DNA of 22,283 nt from JAAYBG01 sp964411675 (GTDB lineage Bacteria; Bacillota_I; Bacilli_A; ML615J-28; CAG-698), in the NCBI GenBank assembly GCA_964411675.1, contig CAYPLR010000027.1:1-22283 (forward strand). The letters are read 5' to 3'. Shown here piece after piece: positions 1 through 7,454 of the stretch. The notes below the pieces were generated by a model. It made no database searches and was not told the DNA's origin. It saw only the letters and a program-made list of their open reading frames with translations. The first letter of the stretch is position 1. The number at the start of each line of letters is the position of its first letter. Made by a program: the position numbers and the translations under genes.

Positions 1-1
1 A

Positions 2-78
2 TGGGGCGAACGATGGGAATCGAACCCACGAATGCCGGAGCCACAATCCGGAGCGTTAACCACTTCGCCACGTTCGCC
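2..78 (-). tRNA. tRNA-His (GTG)
   Basis: Read on the minus strand this folds as a full cloverleaf. The acceptor arm GGCGAACG pairs with CGTTCGCC, the anticodon stem is CCGGA/TCCGG, the loop is TTGTGGC with anticodon GTG, and the T arm contains GGTTCGATTCC. The extra 5' G (G-1) opposite C73, a hallmark of bacterial tRNA-His, is encoded, and so is the 3' CCA. It lies 8 bases downstream of tRNA-Trp and is probably cotranscribed with it. The transcript may continue beyond the window edge. Confidence 0.95.
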
Positions 79-86
79 ATAAAAAA

Positions 87-160
87 TGGCAGGGGTAGAA
101 GGATTCGAACCCTCATCTACGGTTTTGGAGACCGCTGCTCTACCGTTGAACTATACCCCT
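87..160 (-). tRNA. tRNA-Trp (CCA)
   Basis: The minus strand gives a cloverleaf with acceptor AGGGGTA/TACCCCT, discriminator G, encoded CCA, and an anticodon loop CTCCAAA whose anticodon is CCA, hence Trp. It decodes UGG only. Together with TGA stop codons on neighbouring genes this supports the standard bacterial code, not the mycoplasma code in which UGA means Trp. It is the first gene behind the promoter at 176-204. Confidence 0.95.
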
Positions 161-175
161 AGTTCATGCTTAAAT

Positions 176-204
176 ATTATACTAAAATTATCTCTTGTTT
201 GCAA
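176..204 (-). promoter_or_regulatory. Promoter of the Trp-His tRNA operon
   Basis: On the minus strand, TTGCAA (199-204) and a perfect TATAAT (176-181) are separated by 17 bases, a typical strong sigma-A promoter. The -10 box lies 15 bases upstream of the first base of mature tRNA-Trp. Confidence 0.85.
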
Positions 205-219
205 GTATTTTTTGAAACA

Positions 220-263
220 AAAAAGAAAAAAGAGCATGAAAAGGATGTCCTTTTTATACTCTT
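220..263 (-). terminator. Rho-independent terminator of the ABC exporter operon
   Basis: Bases 230-263 form a hairpin of about 14 pairs with one mismatch, with a short loop around 245-248. In the minus direction it is followed by a T-rich tract (220-229). It begins about 12 bases after the permease stop codon and separates that operon from the tRNA promoter. Confidence 0.85.
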
Positions 264-274
264 GATGAGAATTC

Positions 275-1870
275 TTAACAATTTAATTTATCATATAGTT
301 TAACACCATGTGTAGATATTAAAATATAGGAGATTGCTGTTATAATAACTGCCAATAATGTTACAAATAAATAGGCTAATGATATATTTCCAAGAACTAC
401 TAAACCAAGCAAGATTGCTCCTGCCAATAATATGGTAATAATAAATGAAAATGCCATCGTAACTAAAACACTAATTGATTGCTTAATTGCTTTTATTTCT
501 TGATCATAATCAAATCTTGGAATCAATAGATTAGCATATAATCCTAAAAAACTAATTGATATCGCAAAAAGAGAAGGAATTAAAGCAACCATTAGGATAT
601 TGAAGAAACTAAGTTTTAAAAATATAGCAGCAATAATTGCATCAATGACAATAATTGGTAAAGTAATGATAATATTTACCAATATTTTACCCATAAATAT
701 TGTCTTAGCTGGAATTGGTGCTGATTTAATAATCCAAAAACTCTTTCCTTCTAGAGATAGAGAGCAAGATGTGGTACTTGTTAAAGAGACCATAAAAGTA
801 AGCAATCCTATGATGATTAAAACGAATAATTGAGGATCTATTTCTTCACCGATGTTAATAAATTCATCGGTTTTAGTAATCATTAAGATTAACATAATCA
901 AAGATAACAAAGGTCCAACAATCGTATTCAACAAATACATTGGAGTACCAAAATACTTTTTAATCTCCTTGCTAAGAATTGCTTCTGTTTGACCAGTTAC
1001 TTTTATCTCTCCTAGTTTAAAACTCTTTACACCATCACCACTAACGGTAGTCGTGTTAGTTTTATGATAGTTTCGACCGGCAAACAAAATAAATCCAAGG
1101 AAAGGAATTACCGATATGGCAATAAATAATAGAAAGTGATTAATATTACCTTGGATACCTGAAAACGCATATGGAGCTAAAAAAGAGGCCTTATTTAAAG
1201 TATTAATGATGCCATCAGTAAAACCCTGAGGGTCCGTTTCGATTACCTGTGCTCCCATACTTCCAAACATAACTACAAAGATAAATACGAGAGAAAAAAT
1301 GATAGTAGCAAAATTTTTAAGCTTTCGTTTGACTGGAATCATTCCAATAAAATAAGCAATGAATCCACATAGTGCTACAGATAATAAAGGGATAAATAAC
1401 ATTGCTACGATTGCTAATACCCAAAAAAGAATTCCTGTTGCATTAAAAATTGTATAAATGATTAGCGCTGGAATATACGTGAATAACATTACTATATAGT
1501 TCACTAATAATAGATTAACCAATTTACTTGCAATGATTGCTTGTGGTTTAATAGGTAAAACCATTAACATTTCAAAGTCTTTTGCTTTAAATAAGTACCC
1601 ATTTGCTCGCGCAATTGTCATAACTGCTGTCATTAATGAGCAAGATACAATGCCAACCTGTAAAATAATTTCTGGTTTGCCCCCTTGGACAAAAGCCATC
1701 TCAATAAGGTACATGTAAAATATAACATAGGCCATCATTGCTAAAGCAGCAATTGCTATTAGAGATATCATGATGATAGCACGCGTACGAGTTTGTGATT
1801 TTTTGAAAATTTTATTGAACGCAAATGAATTAGTAATACTTGCTTTTAAGATTATCCAAAAGTCACGCAT
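275..1870 (-). CDS. ABC-type exporter, membrane permease subunit
   Basis: This 531-residue protein is almost entirely hydrophobic and has roughly ten to twelve predicted membrane helices (for example around residues 33-55, 118-175, 186-208, 310-332, 392-447 and 466-521). It contains no ATPase motifs. Its start codon lies inside the end of the upstream ATPase gene (8-base overlap), so the two are translationally coupled and form one exporter. The pattern, including the early segment reading FEMLMVLPIKP, resembles the long permeases of Gram-positive ABC-2 type exporters of the EcsB/YthQ kind; that family link is from memory of sequence style. The substrate cannot be told from sequence. The gene ends in TAA and is followed by a strong terminator. 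Confidence 0.85.
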   Translation of the reverse strand: MRDFWIILKASITNSFAFNKIFKKSQTRTRAIIMISLIAIAALAMMAYVIFYMYLIEMAFVQGGKPEIILQVGIVSCSLMTAVMTIARANGYLFKAKDFEMLMVLPIKPQAIIASKLVNLLLVNYIVMLFTYIPALIIYTIFNATGILFWVLAIVAMLFIPLLSVALCGFIAYFIGMIPVKRKLKNFATIIFSLVFIFVVMFGSMGAQVIETDPQGFTDGIINTLNKASFLAPYAFSGIQGNINHFLLFIAISVIPFLGFILFAGRNYHKTNTTTVSGDGVKSFKLGEIKVTGQTEAILSKEIKKYFGTPMYLLNTIVGPLLSLIMLILMITKTDEFINIGEEIDPQLFVLIIIGLLTFMVSLTSTTSCSLSLEGKSFWIIKSAPIPAKTIFMGKILVNIIITLPIIVIDAIIAAIFLKLSFFNILMVALIPSLFAISISFLGLYANLLIPRFDYDQEIKAIKQSISVLVTMAFSFIITILLAGAILLGLVVLGNISLAYLFVTLLAVIITAISYILISTHGVKLYDKLNC

Positions 1871-2576
1871 TTTTTTCCAACTCCAAGAAAACGTCTTCTA
1901 ATGATTTGTTTCCACGTACCTCTTCCATGGTTCCTTCAGCAATAATTTTACCATTTTTAATGATTGCTACTTTATTACACAATTTTTCTGCAACTTCTAG
2001 CACATGGGTAGAAAAGAAAATGCTCGCACCCTCTTTACACATCTCCTTCATAACTTCTTTTACTTGATAAGATGCTTTTGGGTCTAAACCAACAAAAGGC
2101 TCATCTAGTATTAATAACTTAGGTTTTCGAATCAAAGCAGATATCAAAGCAAGTTTTTGCTTCATTCCATGAGAGTAACTAGAAATAATATCTCCCAGAT
2201 TCTTTGTTATTTCAAACATATCCGCATATTTTTTAATACCTTCACTACGTTCAGATTTTGAAATTTGATAGATATCACTAATAAAATTAAGATATTGTAT
2301 CCCTGTCAATGATTCATAGATATCAGGATTATCCGGAATATAAGCAATCTTTTTCTTACATTCTAAAGGATTTTTCTTAATAGATAATCCGTCAATCGTG
2401 ATTTCTCCAGTTTCAAAATCAAGAATTCCAACTGCGCACTTAATTGTTGTTGTTTTACCTGCGCCATTATGACCAATAAAAGCAAATATTTCGCCAGAGT
2501 TTATGACTAGTGATACATCATCTACAGCCTTTTTACCCTTGGTGTACGTTTTTGATAAGTTTTTAATCTCTAACAT
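1863..2576 (-). CDS. ABC-type exporter, ATP-binding subunit
   Basis: A 237-residue ATPase that powers the permease encoded immediately downstream. It has the Walker A motif GHNGAGKTT, the signature SYSHGMKQKLA (a degenerate LSGGQ, common in the ABC-2/CcmA exporter group), Walker B LLILDEP, and the switch His in FFSTHVLEVAE. The length is normal for a stand-alone exporter ATPase. I place the start at the ATG at 2576 (protein MLEIKNLSKT), because the ATG 12 bases upstream overlaps the GGAGG that serves as the ribosome binding site of the inner ATG. The TGA stop lies 8 bases inside the permease gene. Efflux or membrane-homeostasis roles are possible, but the substrate is unknown. Confidence 0.92.
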   Translation of the reverse strand: MLEIKNLSKTYTKGKKAVDDVSLVINSGEIFAFIGHNGAGKTTTIKCAVGILDFETGEITIDGLSIKKNPLECKKKIAYIPDNPDIYESLTGIQYLNFISDIYQISKSERSEGIKKYADMFEITKNLGDIISSYSHGMKQKLALISALIRKPKLLILDEPFVGLDPKASYQVKEVMKEMCKEGASIFFSTHVLEVAEKLCNKVAIIKNGKIIAEGTMEEVRGNKSLEDVFLELEKNA

Positions 2577-2581
2577 TTTTT

Positions 2582-2586
2582 CCTCC
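2582..2586 (-). promoter_or_regulatory. Ribosome binding site that decides the ATPase start
   Basis: GGAGG on the minus strand lies 5 bases before the ATG at 2576. The upstream in-frame ATG at 2588 overlaps this site and has no Shine-Dalgarno of its own, so the inner ATG is preferred. Confidence 0.75.
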
Positions 2587-2604
2587 ATTTATTCCAGCAA
2601 GACA

Positions 2605-2633
2605 ATTATACAACATTATTCATATTTATTCAA
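2605..2633 (-). promoter_or_regulatory. Promoter of the ABC exporter operon
   Basis: TTGAAT (2628-2633) and TATAAT (2605-2610) are 17 bases apart on the minus strand. The promoter sits just past the stop codon of the GGDEF gene. I see no terminator between that gene and this operon, so read-through could add to expression. Confidence 0.8.
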
Positions 2634-2641
2634 GTTTATTT

Positions 2642-5284
2642 TTATTTATTTTTATTTATTTCGGATAAAATGTATTGATTCCCTCCTTGGCTCTTTCCTC
2701 GATATAAAAGTTCATCTGCTTTTACATATAATTCCTCAAAGGTACGACCATCGTATGGCACAATCAAAGCTCCGATTGATATTGTCATTGGCTCTTTTAA
2801 GCCATCGAAAACAAAACGTTCTTCAATCTCCTGACAAAAACTTTTTAATTTTGCTTCTATTTTATTTCGAGAATAAGCATTCTTTTGTAAGACAATGAAT
2901 TCATCCCCCCCAAGGCGACAAACAATATCCTCATCATCAAACGCTGATTTAAGAATTAAAGCAAAATCTTTTAGTACTTCGTCACCAAAATTATGACCAA
3001 AATTATCGTTAACTTCCTTAAAGCGATCTAAGTCCATCATATAAAATCCATGAATCGTTTTGGTTTCTTTGGTAATGAGTTCATCAATTTTTCTTCTTGC
3101 GCTTCTTCTATTATATAATTTTGTTAGAAAATCTTGTTCTGATTGCTTTACAAGATAAAATTCTTTTTTCTTTTCTTTTTCAATATTGATAATATACGCA
3201 TAACACAATAATTCTTTTTTCTCCAAATTTTCAATTACATTGACCCGACCACGAGCCCATACAAAATGTCCCTCTTCTTGATATATCTTAAAATCAATGG
3301 TTTTATCGATTTGTTCATGGCGATAATCAAATAGAATTTTCTTTAGATTGAAAAAATTTTGTAAACGACGATGGTCTTCCTTATTTGTTTTATTGAAGAT
3401 AACATCGTGGAGTTCTGTATACCAATTAATTGGTTTACCCATGACAAGACTCGGATCATTCTGAGTAAATTTGTAAGTAATCAATTCTGTGCTTAAATCA
3501 ATGATATAAGAGTACATCGAATTTGACATCATTCCTTCGAGATGATCTTGTGTTTTTTCAGTTTTAATTTGTGCCTCTCTTTGAATCGTGATGTCTTCAA
3601 TAATACCAACCGCTGTATCAAAGCTGCCATCTTCCTTAATTACAGCAGAGCCATGGATTCTTTTCCATGAATAAGTTCCTCGGGTGTTTCTCGTCTTCAC
3701 AATACAAAATTGTTTTGTTGCACCTTTTCTAATTTCTTGAACGAAGTTTCTGAGTGTTTCTTGATATTCCTCGTCTAAAAAATTTAGGGTTCCAATTCTT
3801 GGTGATAAATTTTCTATAATAGCAGGTAGTCCATACATTTTATCAGCATTCGTAATAAATGTTAATGTATCCGTTGCTATGTCATAATCCAAAACGACCT
3901 TATCTGTTTGTAACATAATCAGTTCATATCGATTTTTACTAATCTTCAATTCTCTTTCAAGGGCTTTTTGCTTTGCAATATCAACTAATAAACAGCAACA
4001 ATATTTTTCACTTTTTTCTAAAATAATTTTACTTTGATCAGAAACCCAAATACTCTTGTTATCCTTTGTGATTAATTGATATTGATTGTAATAAATTTTA
4101 CCATCCTCTAGCATCTGATTGAGCAACATTTTTTGTGCTTTTTCATTGGCAACGATTAAATCATAAGAATTTTTAAATTGATCAGCAATTTCTTTACTAT
4201 CATAACCTAGCATTCGATAAAAACTTTCAGAAGCGTAAACTATCTCATGACCTTCTGTCAAACGATACTTAATAAGCCCACCCGGAGAATTATCAGTAAG
4301 GAATGCAAGCTGTTCATAAATATCTCCAATTTCTCTTGTTCTCTTATTTTCAAATAAAAAAACAATGGTTACTAAAACAGTAAAGGCTAATGTAATACTA
4401 GTAATCAATAATACAGCTTGATCAATGATAGCTTGCGTATTTTGAGTAATAATACTACTTGGTAAAACGGAAAGAATTACCCAATCATTAATTCCTAAAG
4501 GAGAATAAAAGGTATAATACTCTTCATTTTCTAATGAATAGCCTATATATCCGCTCAATCCGCTTTCAATATTTGTTTTAGCTTGTTCAAGGCTTTCTTC
4601 TTCTAAAAAATCTAATTGTTCTATAACATCCCAAGCGTTCTGCTCTACTATTACATTATCGTTACTACTATTTAAAATTTGTATTCCATCATCATATTGA
4701 AAAATGATTGTGTAACCTTGTTGATTAAAAAAGGTTGTCTTAATTTTATTAGTAAGATCATCCACTAAATAGGTTGCTCCCATCATTCCTATAATGATAT
4801 CTTCACGATAAATTGGAGAATAGATTACAAATACATTATTACCATCAAGCTTTGATTTGATTGCTTTTGATATTCCTGATTCGCCAATCATAGCTTTTTG
4901 GTAGTATTCACGATCACTGACATCAATCGTTTGACCATCACCATAAGTTGCTATACCATTCAAATCAACAACAAGGATACGATCAAAAACACTTTCTTTT
5001 GTCAATTCTACTAGCATTTCTAAAGAAGCCTCTGAGTTCAGAGGTTCAAATTTGGAAAATACTCTCGCCATACCTTCTACATAAGCAAGAGAAGTATTAA
5101 TTCTTTCATTGAAAATATTGATTGTTTGGGTAGATAATTCCTCTAATTGATTCTTCATAAGATCCTCAATATGCTTAATACTACGTTTATTGAAGAAATT
5201 TAAAAACACTAAAGAAAGAATTAATATTAAAATTATTGAAGAAAATAAATAAATCAGTTGTTTGTTTAGTCTACTTTTCCGCAC
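2642..5284 (-). CDS. Membrane-bound sensor diguanylate cyclase (Cache-PAS-GGDEF)
   Basis: An 880-residue signalling protein expected to make cyclic di-GMP from two GTP. Membrane helices at about 11-31 and 289-311 flank an extracytoplasmic domain with double-Cache features (DREYYQKAM near 124-132, then a later YSPI segment). Inside the cell follow a PAS domain (about 325-450), a second PAS with PAC-like end (about 450-580), a weaker PAS-like stretch (about 585-705), and a GGDEF domain (about 715-875) whose active-site motif GGDEF is intact at 792-796, with DFLTKLYNRR at its start. The inhibitory RxxD site just before it reads DDED, so the Arg is missing. There is no EAL domain. The start is GTG, forced by an in-frame TGA 9 bases upstream. 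The Cache ligand is unknown. Confidence 0.92.
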   Translation of the reverse strand: MRKSRLNKQLIYLFSSIILILILSLVFLNFFNKRSIKHIEDLMKNQLEELSTQTINIFNERINTSLAYVEGMARVFSKFEPLNSEASLEMLVELTKESVFDRILVVDLNGIATYGDGQTIDVSDREYYQKAMIGESGISKAIKSKLDGNNVFVIYSPIYREDIIIGMMGATYLVDDLTNKIKTTFFNQQGYTIIFQYDDGIQILNSSNDNVIVEQNAWDVIEQLDFLEEESLEQAKTNIESGLSGYIGYSLENEEYYTFYSPLGINDWVILSVLPSSIITQNTQAIIDQAVLLITSITLAFTVLVTIVFLFENKRTREIGDIYEQLAFLTDNSPGGLIKYRLTEGHEIVYASESFYRMLGYDSKEIADQFKNSYDLIVANEKAQKMLLNQMLEDGKIYYNQYQLITKDNKSIWVSDQSKIILEKSEKYCCCLLVDIAKQKALERELKISKNRYELIMLQTDKVVLDYDIATDTLTFITNADKMYGLPAIIENLSPRIGTLNFLDEEYQETLRNFVQEIRKGATKQFCIVKTRNTRGTYSWKRIHGSAVIKEDGSFDTAVGIIEDITIQREAQIKTEKTQDHLEGMMSNSMYSYIIDLSTELITYKFTQNDPSLVMGKPINWYTELHDVIFNKTNKEDHRRLQNFFNLKKILFDYRHEQIDKTIDFKIYQEEGHFVWARGRVNVIENLEKKELLCYAYIINIEKEKKKEFYLVKQSEQDFLTKLYNRRSARRKIDELITKETKTIHGFYMMDLDRFKEVNDNFGHNFGDEVLKDFALILKSAFDDEDIVCRLGGDEFIVLQKNAYSRNKIEAKLKSFCQEIEERFVFDGLKEPMTISIGALIVPYDGRTFEELYVKADELLYRGKSQGGNQYILSEINKNK

Positions 5285-5330
5285 CCTGTATCACCATCCT
5301 TTCGATTTAACCAAAAAGATATCTATACAT

Positions 5331-5359
5331 ATCATAATACAAGATGAAAATAATGTCAA
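5331..5359 (-). promoter_or_regulatory. Promoter of the diguanylate cyclase gene
   Basis: A perfect TTGACA (5354-5359) and TATGAT (5331-5336) with a 17-base spacer on the minus strand, giving a leader of about 40 bases. It is back to back with the udk promoter about 60 bases away. Confidence 0.85.
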
Positions 5360-5417
5360 TATTTCCGAAATCTGCTTCTTTCACAAAGATTATTTCCTAC
5401 TTAAATTGTTTTTTTTA

Positions 5418-5446
5418 TTGGTATTTACTTCGAATTATGTTATAAT
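5418..5446 (+). promoter_or_regulatory. Promoter of udk (extended -10)
   Basis: TTGGTA (5418-5423), 17 bases, then TATAAT (5441-5446), preceded by TG in the extended -10 position (TGTTATAAT). A ribosome site AAGGAG at 5457-5462 lies 9 bases before the start codon. Confidence 0.85.
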
Positions 5447-5471
5447 GCTAGCGGAAAAGGAGTAAGCCTTT

Positions 5472-6092
5472 ATGAAAACTACATTAATCGGTATTGCAGG
5501 TGGTACAGCTAGTGGTAAAACAACTGTCGCTCGAAAAGTCTTTAACGAGGCTAATAAATTTGGTTCTGTTGTCGTTATCCGACTTGATGATTATTATAAA
5601 GAAATGTCTAATTTAGAGCTATCAGAAAGAGCAAAAATTAATTATGATCATCCTGATTCTTATGATTCGCAATTACTGATTACTCATTTGAATCGATTAA
5701 AACAAGGAAATAGTATTGAAAAGCCAATCTATGATTTTGTTGTTCATAATCGTAGTAAGGAAGTAGAAGTTATTCATCCCGCTAATGTTGTGATTGTTGA
5801 AGGTATTATGATTTTCGCTATTCCTGAATTAAAGAATCTCTTTGATATTAAGCTATTTGTTGATACTCCTGATGATATTCGCTTTATTCGAAGATTGACT
5901 CGTGATATTAAACATCGAGGTAGAACAGTAGAGTCCGTTGTGGATCAATACTTATCAACAGTACGTCCTATGCATTTATTGTTTGTGGAGCCATCAAAGA
6001 AATTTGCTGATATCATCATTCCTGAAGGGGGAGAAAATCAAGTAGCCATCGATTTTATAACCACAAAAATTGTTGATTTATTAGAAAAATAA
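5472..6092 (+). CDS. udk: Uridine kinase
   Basis: A 206-residue cytosolic enzyme that phosphorylates uridine (and cytidine) to UMP/CMP in pyrimidine salvage. The nucleotide-binding P-loop GGTASGKT is at residues 10-17, followed by the LDDYYKE and YDHPDSYD motifs typical of uridine kinases, the VEGIMIF strand, and a lid region with RLTRDIKHRGRT. The length matches the family (about 205-215), so it is complete. It is the only plus-strand protein gene in the window and is monocistronic, with its own promoter and terminator. Phosphoribulokinases share the fold, but the motifs and length favour Udk. Confidence 0.95.
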   Translation: MKTTLIGIAGGTASGKTTVARKVFNEANKFGSVVVIRLDDYYKEMSNLELSERAKINYDHPDSYDSQLLITHLNRLKQGNSIEKPIYDFVVHNRSKEVEVIHPANVVIVEGIMIFAIPELKNLFDIKLFVDTPDDIRFIRRLTRDIKHRGRTVESVVDQYLSTVRPMHLLFVEPSKKFADIIIPEGGENQVAIDFITTKIVDLLEK

Positions 6093-6119
6093 AATAGCCA
6101 TTATGATGGCTATTTTTTT
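6093..6119. terminator. Bidirectional terminator between udk and lpd
   Basis: A perfect 9-base-pair stem (6093-6101 with 6106-6114) and a 4-base loop. T runs follow on the plus side (6115-6119) and A-rich sequence on the other side gives T runs for the minus strand. It serves both convergent transcripts. The TAG stop codon of lpd (6110-6112) lies inside the stem. Confidence 0.9.
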
Positions 6120-7450
6120 AATTCTTTTAATGCACTGGCAAAGATTTCACTTAAGGTTGGATGAGCATGAATATAGTCACAGATACGAGCAATCTCTATT
6201 TTTTCATTCATAAGCGGTAACGCTTCGTGAATCATTACACTTGCTTCATATCCAATGATATGAACACCAATAATCTTTTCATCACAAGCAATAATCTTTA
6301 TAAAGCCATCTGTTTCGTTCATTGAAATGGCTTTTCCATTGGCACGATAATAGGCTTTTCCAATCGTGATATTGAATCCTTTTTCTTTTGCTTCTTCTTC
6401 CGTCATTCCAATACTAGCAATTTCAGGGAAAGTAAAGACACAAGATGGAACCAAATCAAAATGAATGGTATCCGTTTCTTGTAAAATATGATGTAATACC
6501 CGATAGCCACTGTAGGTTGCCATATGAGCTAACATTGTTTTTCCTGTTACATCACCAATAGCATAAATATTAGGAACATTCGTTTGGAAGTTTTCATTGA
6601 CTAAAATTCCTTTTTTAGAATAGGTAATTCCTACCTCATCTAGCCCCATATTACTTACATTGGGTTTTCTTCCAACTGATAATAATACTTTATCACAAGG
6701 AATTAGAAGTTCTTTCTCTTTTGATAATAATTTCACTATGACTTCTTGATGATCTTCAATTCCAACAACTGCACTTTTGGTATGAATTTTAATTCCTTGT
6801 TGCTTTAAATACGCTTGTAATCTTTTTGCAATTTCTTGATCAACAGTTGGTAGAATTTGCTCGCACATTTCAATCACTGTAACATCACAGCCAAAGCTTT
6901 GAAAAATCGAAGCCATTTCAATCCCTATTACTCCTCCACCAATAATAACCAAACGCTTTGGAAGTTCTTTTAGTGCTAAGAGTTGTTGTGAAGAAATCAC
7001 ATTTTGACTATCAAAACCTGGTAACTTTAATTCAATGGAACTGGAACCAGTCGCAATCACAAGATATTTTGCTTGATAGATCGTATGATTGACAACAACA
7101 TGGTTGCTATCCACTAAAGAACCGTGTCCTTGAATAAAATCGACTTTGGCTTTGGTAAGTAAGAATTTAATTCCCTCTTTTAAAGAGGTTACGACTTTTT
7201 CTTTTCGATTAACCACTTCGTTAAAATCAAAGGAATATTGAACAGTAATTCCTAACTGTTCACTTTTATTTAGTTCGTTGATAAATTTTGCATTTTGATA
7301 ATAGGTCTTTGTAGGAATACAGCCATAATTTAAGCAAGTACCCCCTACTTCATCTGCTTCAACTAGTGCAACAGATAATCCTTTCTTACTCGCTTCTAAT
7401 GCTAATTCGTAGCCCCCTGGTCCTGCTCCTAAAATAATGATATCATACAT
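6110..7450 (-). CDS. lpd: Dihydrolipoamide dehydrogenase (glycine cleavage L protein)
   Basis: A 446-residue FAD flavoprotein that reoxidises the dihydrolipoyl arm of GcvH and passes electrons to NAD. The N-terminal FAD fingerprint GAGPGG is at 8-13, the redox-active disulfide is C39/C44 in GGTCLNYGCIPTK, the NAD-binding IGGGVIGIE motif lies mid-protein, AIGDVTG marks the second FAD contact, and the C-terminal HAHPTLSEI carries the catalytic His. There is no fused lipoyl domain. It is the last gene of the gcv operon, 4 bases after gcvPB, which argues that it serves glycine cleavage, though it could also serve 2-oxoacid dehydrogenases elsewhere. No clear Shine-Dalgarno precedes its ATG, so coupling to gcvPB is likely. 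Confidence 0.95.
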   Translation of the reverse strand: MYDIIILGAGPGGYELALEASKKGLSVALVEADEVGGTCLNYGCIPTKTYYQNAKFINELNKSEQLGITVQYSFDFNEVVNRKEKVVTSLKEGIKFLLTKAKVDFIQGHGSLVDSNHVVVNHTIYQAKYLVIATGSSSIELKLPGFDSQNVISSQQLLALKELPKRLVIIGGGVIGIEMASIFQSFGCDVTVIEMCEQILPTVDQEIAKRLQAYLKQQGIKIHTKSAVVGIEDHQEVIVKLLSKEKELLIPCDKVLLSVGRKPNVSNMGLDEVGITYSKKGILVNENFQTNVPNIYAIGDVTGKTMLAHMATYSGYRVLHHILQETDTIHFDLVPSCVFTFPEIASIGMTEEEAKEKGFNITIGKAYYRANGKAISMNETDGFIKIIACDEKIIGVHIIGYEASVMIHEALPLMNEKIEIARICDYIHAHPTLSEIFASALKELKK

Positions 7451-7454
7451 CGTT

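Noticed and set aside
600..833. Plus-strand open frame of 77 codons inside the permease gene
   Set aside because: It is antisense to a well-supported membrane protein, has no ribosome site, and its hydrophobic look is a by-product of the opposite strand.
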